Shown piece by piece: positions 35,110 through 41,967 of a DNA stretch of 64,000 bases. The notes under the pieces are model-generated. The model worked only from the letters and a program-made list of their open reading frames with translations, was not told the DNA's origin and searched no databases. How positions within the stretch are numbered: position 1 is the first letter of the stretch; each line of letters begins with the position of its first letter. The stretch is from Methylobacterium sp. J-078 (GTDB lineage Bacteria > Pseudomonadota > Alphaproteobacteria > Rhizobiales > Beijerinckiaceae), in contig NZ_JAKSYI010000049.1 in NCBI RefSeq assembly GCF_022829285.1, positions 124,001-188,000 of the forward strand, given 5' to 3'. Both the position numbers and the translations under genes were made by a program.

Positions 35110-36657
35110 TCAGCGGGCCCTGCGGTAACGGGCCGGCCCGCGGACGGTCCGGACGCTCTTCGGCTTGCGGGCGGCACGGTCGGTCGACGGCTTGCGGACG
35201 GCACGGCCGGTCGGTGCCCGCTGGAGGACGGCGACCTTCTGGCGGAAGGACTTCTCGGTGCCCTGGTTGGCGGCGCCGCTATCGTTGTCGGCGGCGGGAT
35301 CGAGACGAACCGCAGTCCAGATCTTGGCGATCGGCAGGCGGCCGGCGCCGACCGCACGCTGCTGGGACTGCATGTTCCACTGCCGGTACACCGCCCACAC
35401 GGTCTTCTCGCTGACGCCGATGATGTCGGCGACCGTGGCGACGTCGTAGCCGTCGTGCATCATCCAGGTGATGGACGCGTGCCGAAGGCTGTGGACGCAC
35501 GCTTCCGGGACCCCGGCATCGGCCATCACCTCCCGCACGGTCCCGCTCAGGTGCGAGCGGAAGGGTGACCCGTCGAGCTTGTGGATCACGTGCTGCGCGC
35601 CGGTGATCCGGTCCCGTCGCTCCCAGATCGAGGCGAAGGAACGGAGCGGCCCTCGCATCGCCGAGCTGAGCTGGGGCTTGCCGCCGTTCGGGTCGTCGCC
35701 GTAGCCGGCGCGGTGGATGGCGTTCCGCTCGACGTCGATGCAGCCGCCCCGGGCGTTCAGCTTCCACTTGAGGGCGCGCGCCGCGCCATGCCGGGTCCCG
35801 CTGTACACCGCGATCCGCACGAGGCGGGACACGGCGCGGCGGTGTGCGACGGTGTCGGGCTTGCGCCTGACGCGGACCTGCCTCTCCTCGCCGGTGGTCG
35901 GATTGACCACCGTCTCCATGAGCCAGCCGTTCGTGGCCTTGTCCCAGACGTAGCCGCGGCAGCTCTCCAGGATCCTGGCGAAGAGGTGCCGGTCCACCAG
36001 GAACTCACGCCGCGTGAAGTGTGCGGGCACCTTGATGGCGGGCATCCAGGGGATCTGGAAGAAAGCGACGTAGGCCTGGATGGCGCGGCGGAGGTGGCCG
36101 ATGTCGTCGCACGCCGTCGACAGGCTCACCCGCGGGGCGACCTTCTTGGTCTTGGAGTACGCCCCGTGGGCGTCCCTCATGCGGGCGTCGATGTACCGGG
36201 TGATGGCGACACCGTCGAGATCGCCCAGGACCTTGCGGCCGAGCCGCCGCAGGAGGGTGGTCGTGCGGGTGACCATCGTCCGGTGGGCGCGCCTGCGGTG
36301 ACGGTTGGCTTGGTACAGGCACCGCTGGTCGTCGCGGTACCATTCGAGGATGACGCGCACGGGGACGTCGCGCGGCGCGACCATACCCCTCGCCCTCGCC
36401 TCGACGGCGAGGATCGTGGTCGTCAGGAACTGCCGGGCCTCGACCTCCTGCGACGCGGGCAGCGCCAAGCTGTGCGCCCTGCCGCGGAAGACCGCGTAGC
36501 AGGTGGGCTCGCCGTCGGTCAGGCGGTCCGCCCTGATCCAGATCCTCGGGGGGCTGGTCTTGCGGCCGCGCCTGCCGGTGGCGACTGCGGCCTGGAGCAG
36601 GGTATTCGTGAGGTTCGCGTTGAGGAGCTGGCCGAAGTCTTGATTTGCGTTGGACAT
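35110..36657 (-). CDS. int: Tyrosine recombinase (integrase)
   Basis: A 515-residue phage/island-type integrase. Catalytic residues visible: first Arg in VYSGTRHGAARAL (R289), H-x-x-R in VHSLRHASITWM (H389, R392), and the nucleophile Tyr in TVWAVYRQW (Y424). The N-terminal 180 residues hold an arm-binding/core-binding region. After the catalytic domain a basic tail of about 85 residues extends further than usual. It is followed by an intrinsic terminator, and an excisionase-like gene lies upstream on the same strand. Activity looks possible; no att site could be identified. Confidence 0.9.
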   Translation of the reverse strand: MSNANQDFGQLLNANLTNTLLQAAVATGRRGRKTSPPRIWIRADRLTDGEPTCYAVFRGRAHSLALPASQEVEARQFLTTTILAVEARARGMVAPRDVPVRVILEWYRDDQRCLYQANRHRRRAHRTMVTRTTTLLRRLGRKVLGDLDGVAITRYIDARMRDAHGAYSKTKKVAPRVSLSTACDDIGHLRRAIQAYVAFFQIPWMPAIKVPAHFTRREFLVDRHLFARILESCRGYVWDKATNGWLMETVVNPTTGEERQVRVRRKPDTVAHRRAVSRLVRIAVYSGTRHGAARALKWKLNARGGCIDVERNAIHRAGYGDDPNGGKPQLSSAMRGPLRSFASIWERRDRITGAQHVIHKLDGSPFRSHLSGTVREVMADAGVPEACVHSLRHASITWMMHDGYDVATVADIIGVSEKTVWAVYRQWNMQSQQRAVGAGRLPIAKIWTAVRLDPAADNDSGAANQGTEKSFRQKVAVLQRAPTGRAVRKPSTDRAARKPKSVRTVRGPARYRRAR

Positions 36658-36747
36658 GATTCTAGAACCCGTTCGTTATGTGCTTCAGGCCTCGGGCTAC
36701 CTCCCGCGAAGAATGCGGCCCGGGACCATCGGCACGTTGAGAGAGAG

Positions 36748-36781
36748 CGCCTGTCGACCGTCCGGTCGATGGGCGTTTTTT
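36748..36781 (+). terminator. Plus-strand intrinsic terminator between int and the xis-like gene
   Basis: A 13-bp stem (36748-36760 with 36763-36775, two G-U pairs) has a two-base loop and is followed by TTTTTT on the plus strand. The flanking genes are both on the minus strand, so it must end some other transcript, probably a small RNA reading across the int 5' region. Confidence 0.65.
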
Positions 36782-36815
36782 CGTTCGTGCGCCGGGGTGG
36801 GCCAACGGTGCCCCC

Positions 36816-37067
36816 TTAGGGGACCTTGGGCTTTCCGGCGCTCATCGCCGCGATCGCGGCCGGGGTGACCAGGAGCTTTCCGGCGACACGCACTGGTGAC
36901 AGCACGCCGTCGCGGATCGCGGTCCGGAGCGAGGAAACGCCGAGCGGGCCATGGGGCCAGAACAGCGCCGCCGCCTCGGCCAGGGTCATCAGTTCATCTG
37001 GTCTCCAGAGTTCTGGTTCGGGTCGGTCCACAACCCGTCGTTGTCGCTGTGGATGCTTCGTCTGCAT
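36816..37067 (-). CDS. Excisionase-like small DNA-binding protein
   Basis: An 83-residue protein. The core MTLAEAAALFWPHGPLGVSS then LRTAIRDGVLSPVRVAGKLL fits a winged-helix MerR/excisionase-type reader in which a helix-turn-helix meets a beta wing. CGAGGAGGAGGCG directly precedes the ATG at 37067. Located upstream of the integrase on the same strand, it probably directs excision or regulates int; this is inference from size and position. Confidence 0.7.
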   Translation of the reverse strand: MQTKHPQRQRRVVDRPEPELWRPDELMTLAEAAALFWPHGPLGVSSLRTAIRDGVLSPVRVAGKLLVTPAAIAAMSAGKPKVP

Positions 37068-37491
37068 CGCCTCCTCCTCGTATCGATGCCTGGGCTCATT
37101 GCCAAACGTAGCTTCAGGTTGCGTCGGCGATCGCCCGCGGCTCATTCCCGACCCGCCGATCGATCGGGCTCGGGACCGGCTGATGGGAAGGTCCGCCGAC
37201 ATGCTTTTTCGCTCTGTGGACGCAAGGAACGAGTACGATCTCCTTGAGGGATCGGGACACCGTTTCAAGGATCGGCGCGCCCATCCTTTCCTGCCGCCGG
37301 CTCTTTCCTTTAGGTCGCACTCTTGCGGCGGGTGTGAACCGGTCGATGCCATGGCATCGTTTCGACGACCTAAAAGCCAGGTCCGACCAACAACCAAGGG
37401 TTGAAAAACGATTTTCCATTAACCATGTTGGTCCGATTCGTGGTCCCGGACGACGCGCGGGCTGCGACAGCCTGCCGCATATTTCAGGGAC
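37068..37491. other. Intergenic region without recognised features
   Basis: 424 bases between the excisionase-like gene and the small protein at 37492. Some open frames run through but none has conserved pattern or ribosome site. An att site of the integrase could lie here or further away; none was recognised. Confidence 0.4.
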
Positions 37492-37815
37492 TTAATTCGA
37501 CGATCGGCGCCGTTTGAGGCCTTCCGGATCGGTCGTTTCCGACGCAGTCCGACCCGAATCGACCGTCCGACAGGTGGAATCGACCCTTTCGCGAACGGCC
37601 GCGGACGGCCTGACGCGGCCGGTGAACGGGATGACAGTACCGTGGTGGCGCAGGGCCAGAGGCTGCGCGAGGCGCTCGGCCTCGTCGATCACGGCGTCGC
37701 CCAGGGCCACAAGGGCCCGGCGCATCGCCCTGCGATAGGCCTCGTTACCGAGCTCGTCGCGCAGCACGACCGCCCTGTTCACGAATTCCGTCAGGTGGTG
37801 AAGTTCGTCGTTCAT
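37492..37815 (-). CDS. Small helical protein coupled to the FtsH-like protease
   Basis: A 107-residue protein of no recognised family. Residues 1-55 are helical and charged (MNDELHHLTEFVNRAVVLRD, then EAYRRAMRRALVALGDAVID); the C-terminus is basic and probably disordered. CGAGGGAGCC precedes the ATG. The ATG overlaps the stop of the AAA/M41 gene (ATGA), so the two are made together. It could be an adaptor or substrate of the protease; not known. Confidence 0.65.
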   Translation of the reverse strand: MNDELHHLTEFVNRAVVLRDELGNEAYRRAMRRALVALGDAVIDEAERLAQPLALRHHGTVIPFTGRVRPSAAVRERVDSTCRTVDSGRTASETTDPEGLKRRRSSN

Positions 37816-39749
37816 GGCTTGGCTCCCTCGATGGCGGCTTGGTCGGCATGGGCCCTGGCGACGATGGCGCGGAAGGCGGCGCCGCCGATGGTGCGGGCCT
37901 CCATCACCGCGTCGGCGACCGCGGTGATCGTCGACCAGTGGGTCCTGACCAGATCCCGCGCGTGGGCGTAGAGGCGCTGAAGGTCGGCCTCCACGGCGCG
38001 CGAGAGCGATGCGTCGACCGAGAGCAGGGTGTAGACGTTCTCGGGATCGGCGCGGTACGAGAGCCGTCCGGCCATGCCGAGCGAGACATGCAGCGCGGCG
38101 ACCTCCCGCGTCGCGCGGGCGAGGTCGGACCGGGCGCTGCCGCCGGCGCCCGAACTCACCACCCCCGCCTGTTCCTCGGCGGCCCGGCCGGCCAGCAGGG
38201 CCGTCACGATCGCCTCGTGACGGGCACGGGTCATCAGCATGCCCCTCGGTTCGTCGATCCGCGTATGGCCCCCGCTCATGCCTTGCCGGACGCACGAGAT
38301 CGTCGTGACGATCCCGACGCCACAATGATGCGCGATGACCGCGTGGGCGGCCTCATGAAGCGCACATGCGAGCACGGCCTCGACCGGCCGGTCGTCGGTC
38401 GGGATCGCCTCGGCCATCAGGTCGACGAGCCGGAGCTCGCGCCCGGCCTCGCGCGCCCGGGCGCGCGCGGTCGTCACGAGGCCCATCGCCACGGCGCCGG
38501 TCTCGCCCTCGATCACCGCGGCGACGCCCGAGAGGTCGGCGCCGGGAAGGTCGTCGCCAAGGTGCTGGCGGAGGATCCGCGCCATCACGCCCGCGTCCGG
38601 CCGCTCGATGCGGAGGATCCTGTTGAACCGTCCCGGGCGGACCAGGGCAGGATCGAGGTGCTCCGCGAAGTTCGTCGCAGCGATGACGACAAGCTTATTC
38701 GCAGGTCCGGAAATAGCGGAGTCGATGGACATGAGGATATGATTGATCAGAGGGGTCCAAAAATCTCTATTCCTATCTGACACTGACTTTCTTGAAGGTA
38801 GAGCGTCAATTTCATCTAGGAAAAGTATCGCAGGAGACTGTGAAGCCGCGAGCGCGATGACCCTATCGCACTCCTTTATCATTGAATCCAGGTATCCGGA
38901 ACCGCTTGCGAACCAAGAACTCACGCTGGAAGCGATGAGTGGAAGTCCCGTCGAACGCGCAAGCGATCGAACATAGGTCGTCTTACCAAGACCGGGGTCC
39001 GAGGCGAGTACGACCGTGCGATCTATGCTTTCAAAGGGCAGGGTGCCCTGGCGCCATGCCGCGAGGTCGGCGACGAGGCGCATGCCCCAGCGGTGGGCTT
39101 CCCCGTAGCCGACCGTTTCTTCCAGCATCGGGGCCTTGGAGACGGCGGCGTCGACGCCGGCCTGCGAGCCGATCGCCTGGATCCGCCGAACGCATTGGCG
39201 CGGCGTCGAACCCGTGCGGATGGCGGCGCAGAGGGTGTCGAAATCCGTTCCGGCGGCCAGGCCGGCCGGCAGGTTGCGCGGACGGCGGCCGGTCGCCTGC
39301 CTGATGACCTCGGTGAGGACGGCGTTCGACGGTGTCCCGACGGTGATGCGCAGGTCGGCGGCGGCCATGAGGGCGGCCGGCAGGTAGCGCGACGGGTCCT
39401 GGGAGACGCCGCAGATGCGGCCCCCGCGCGCCAGCTTCTCGCTGACGAGGACATTGTCGTGTGAGGGCTTGTCCCTGACCCGGTCGGATCCGGTCCTGAC
39501 GCAGTGGAAATGGAAGTCGGCCAGCCGCGATGCCGCGTCCCGGAGGGGTGCCACGTAGCCCTCGGACGGGGCCTCGATGACGAGGGCGAGCGATCGCGAA
39601 CCGGCCACGCGGCGGCGGCCGAGCGCGCCGAGCGTCTCGCACAGCAGGAGCCATGCGAGGGTGTCGCGGGGCGATTGGAGTGGGTCGGGCTCCTCCTCCG
39701 GCTCGCGCAGGAAGGCGTCGTCGGGGAATTCGAGGGGATCGAAGGGCAT
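37812..39749 (-). CDS. Soluble FtsH-like AAA+ ATPase with M41 metallopeptidase domain
   Basis: A 645-residue protein. A unique N-terminal 240 residues without any membrane segment is followed by an AAA+ domain: Walker A DPGLGKTT 251-258, Walker B ILFLDEID 307-314, sensor ATN 358-360 and Arg-finger region RPGRFNR 371-377. The M41 peptidase has the zinc site HEAAH at 465-469 and a third-ligand-like Asp in SARSDLARATREV. It resembles FtsH but lacks the usual N-terminal membrane anchors, so it would work in the cytoplasm. The stretch encoding residues about 255-352 (38695-38990) is AT-richer than the rest. Coupled to the 107-residue protein. Confidence 0.85.
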   Translation of the reverse strand: MPFDPLEFPDDAFLREPEEEPDPLQSPRDTLAWLLLCETLGALGRRRVAGSRSLALVIEAPSEGYVAPLRDAASRLADFHFHCVRTGSDRVRDKPSHDNVLVSEKLARGGRICGVSQDPSRYLPAALMAAADLRITVGTPSNAVLTEVIRQATGRRPRNLPAGLAAGTDFDTLCAAIRTGSTPRQCVRRIQAIGSQAGVDAAVSKAPMLEETVGYGEAHRWGMRLVADLAAWRQGTLPFESIDRTVVLASDPGLGKTTYVRSLARSTGLPLIASSVSSWFASGSGYLDSMIKECDRVIALAASQSPAILFLDEIDALPSRKSVSDRNRDFWTPLINHILMSIDSAISGPANKLVVIAATNFAEHLDPALVRPGRFNRILRIERPDAGVMARILRQHLGDDLPGADLSGVAAVIEGETGAVAMGLVTTARARAREAGRELRLVDLMAEAIPTDDRPVEAVLACALHEAAHAVIAHHCGVGIVTTISCVRQGMSGGHTRIDEPRGMLMTRARHEAIVTALLAGRAAEEQAGVVSSGAGGSARSDLARATREVAALHVSLGMAGRLSYRADPENVYTLLSVDASLSRAVEADLQRLYAHARDLVRTHWSTITAVADAVMEARTIGGAAFRAIVARAHADQAAIEGAKP

Positions 39750-39953
39750 GGCGTCCTCGCACGGGCGGGGACGCCGGTTGCCTCGTGGGGCCGGCTATCC
39801 TCGCGGAATGGATCGGTGGTTTCGTGGGATGTTTGGTTGGCCAATGTGTTTCACGGTAGCCTCAAGGTTGGGTGCTATGATCAAATAATGCTTGATATTG
39901 CTGTATAGCATCAATGTGTGATCAGATCAAGACTATATAATTGGCGATTATAC

Positions 39954-40784
39954 TTAGGTGATTGACGTGGTTGGGTCGAAAGGGTCGGGTTCCTTGGGAA
40001 CCTCGATGACGAGATCCGGCACGAAGCCCGTATCCTCCTCGACGTGCCCGCGCGAATTGCAGACCACGCGCGTTTCGTGGAGCACGTAATCCGAGTGCCG
40101 ATGGACATGGCCATGCACCCACAGGGCAGGCCGCCGGTCGGCGATGACCTCCTCCAGGTTCGAGGCGTAGCACCAGTCGAGATGCCCCGGCGGACCGAGG
40201 CTCATCGGGCTCGGCGCATGATGGGTCACGACGACGGTCCGCTCGGGCGGGAGGGGGACAGCGGCCGCCAGGAATGGCCGGCTCGCCCTGTGCAGCCTGA
40301 GGACGTCCTCGGGCTCGATCCGGTGCCGGCTGCTCGGCCCGGTGCGGATCCTACGAAAGTCGTTCATGCCGTCGCGGCCGCCGGCCGACCGCATCCCGTG
40401 GAGCAGGCTGAAGGCGCCATGCCGGAAGTCCGTCCAGAGGGTGCACCCGACGAAATGCACGTCCCCGATCGTGACGGCGTCGTCCATCAGCAGGTGGATC
40501 CCGAGGCGATCGGCGGCGGCCCGGCCGAGGCGGACCTGGTCGGACAGGGTGTAGCGATCCTCGCCGCGGTCCCACCAGAAGTCATGGTTCCCCGGCACGT
40601 AGACGACCGGCACCCCGAGGAAACGTTCGCCGATCCATTCGAGCGAGCGCACGAGCGGAACGTGGACGTCACCGGCTATGACGACCGCGTCGAACCCACC
40701 GGCCGCCACGCTCGCGGCAGGGTCCCATGCGTTCGCCGGGATCTCTTGGTGTAGGTCGCTGAAGACGAAGAGGCGCATTTTCAT
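39954..40784 (-). CDS. Calcineurin-like metallophosphoesterase
   Basis: A 276-residue phosphoesterase: FVFSDLHQEI at the N-terminus, VVIAGDVHV, VPGNHDFWW, VTHHAPS and WVHGHVHRHSDY are the family motifs in order. ATG 40784 is chosen because CATCGGAGGC precedes it. It is larger than the first phosphoesterase of the window (8667-9224) and not closely alike. Substrate unknown. The 205 bases before the AAA/M41 gene contain an AT-rich stretch next to its stop. Confidence 0.85.
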   Translation of the reverse strand: MKMRLFVFSDLHQEIPANAWDPAASVAAGGFDAVVIAGDVHVPLVRSLEWIGERFLGVPVVYVPGNHDFWWDRGEDRYTLSDQVRLGRAAADRLGIHLLMDDAVTIGDVHFVGCTLWTDFRHGAFSLLHGMRSAGGRDGMNDFRRIRTGPSSRHRIEPEDVLRLHRASRPFLAAAVPLPPERTVVVTHHAPSPMSLGPPGHLDWCYASNLEEVIADRRPALWVHGHVHRHSDYVLHETRVVCNSRGHVEEDTGFVPDLVIEVPKEPDPFDPTTSIT

Positions 40785-41154
40785 GCCTCCGATGACCACA
40801 GGGCTTGTGGGCCGTGGTGATGACGAGGACCGGGCACTCGCCTCGGTCGGCCCATGGGGCCTGGTTACGCGCGCCGACGGGCGCAGGCCGTTATGCGGCC
40901 TGCGGGGCTTTCATCCGGGTACGGGCGAGCATGTTCGTCATGGGAGCCCAGGTGGGCGTGGACGGGCCCGCGGTCAAGCCGGCGGCCCGGATCATGGTTG
41001 ACGAATGGTTAACGGGAATCCCTGATCGTCCCGTGGACGGAGACTCCGTGAGGATCGAGAACGCGGAACGTTCCCAATTCCCGTTCCTGCTTTTTTCAGC
41101 GTCGTTTAACCATGGATCGGTCAAACTATCCCTCGGTTCGGAGAGGGTTTCGCG
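40785..41154. other. Divergent intergenic region
   Basis: 370 bases between the metallophosphoesterase (minus) and the second KfrA_N-type gene (plus). It contains the divergent promoters by position. If the KfrA_N-type protein acts as a local repressor, operators should be here, but no clear inverted repeat was found. Confidence 0.4.
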
Positions 41155-41895
41155 ATGACGCCGCAGGAGTGGGTCTACAAGGTCTGCGACCGGATCCACG
41201 CCAAGGGCGACGAGACGGTCACGAACGAGGCGGTCATCCGCGCGATGCGGGGCAAGCAGCGCAACCCCGGCCTCGCCCGCGGGACCGTCTGCCTCCACGT
41301 GCGGAACTGGAAGGTGGAGCGGGAATACAAGCCGCGGCTCGACGTCTGCGTCTTGCCGGAGCCGATGCAGGCGGGCCTGACGACGTTCGCCGGCGCGGTG
41401 TGGGCGGCCGCGATGGTCGAGGCTACGGCCCGTCTCGACGACGATCGCAGGCGGGTGGAAGAGGAGCGGATCGCCACCGACGGGCTCCTCATGGAAATGG
41501 GCGCCCAGTTGGAGAAGCGCCGGGCGACCGGCAAGCTCCAGGATTTAGAGGTTGTCCGGCTACGGGAGGAGAATGCCAAGCTCGGGGCGGAGGTCGTACG
41601 CTTGCGCAAACGGCTCGATCACATTCGGGCCGAGGAATACTGGGACCGCGTCATGCGGGAGATCTTCGCGCTCATCCCGCCGCGGGGGACCGCGACGGCG
41701 GAGGAGATACTCCCGAAATTGCGGCAATCGACGCGTCGCGGCGCGCGACTTCACCGCGAGCCATTGGACCTGGATACGCTGCGCAAGAAGATGGACGTAC
41801 GTGTCCATCACGGAAAGTTCTTCGTCAGGACCAAGGACGGTGCGTACCAGCGCGAGCCCCGGCACCTTGCCGCGATGGCCCACGGGGAGACGTAG
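41155..41895 (+). CDS. KfrA_N-type DNA-binding, coiled-coil protein (copy 2)
   Basis: A 246-residue protein with an N-terminal DNA-binding region (about 1-65; TNEAVIRAMRGKQRNPGLAR then NWKVEREYKPRLD), a coiled coil at about 95-160 (KLQDLEVVRLREENAKLGAE), and a C-terminal block matching the protein at 2434-3141. The shared C-terminal core reads WDRVMREIFALIPPRGTATA and LRKKMDVRVHHGKFFV. GGAGAGGG precedes the ATG. It is convergent with the AAA_13 ATPase. Function as a repressor or DNA organiser is inferred from the family. Confidence 0.7.
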   Translation: MTPQEWVYKVCDRIHAKGDETVTNEAVIRAMRGKQRNPGLARGTVCLHVRNWKVEREYKPRLDVCVLPEPMQAGLTTFAGAVWAAAMVEATARLDDDRRRVEEERIATDGLLMEMGAQLEKRRATGKLQDLEVVRLREENAKLGAEVVRLRKRLDHIRAEEYWDRVMREIFALIPPRGTATAEEILPKLRQSTRRGARLHREPLDLDTLRKKMDVRVHHGKFFVRTKDGAYQREPRHLAAMAHGET

Positions 41896-41967
41896 GCGTC
41901 GAAGGGCGACATCCCGGTCCGGCTCGAACCGAAGGCCGCGGGTGATGTCCCGGGCAGGACCGAAAGA

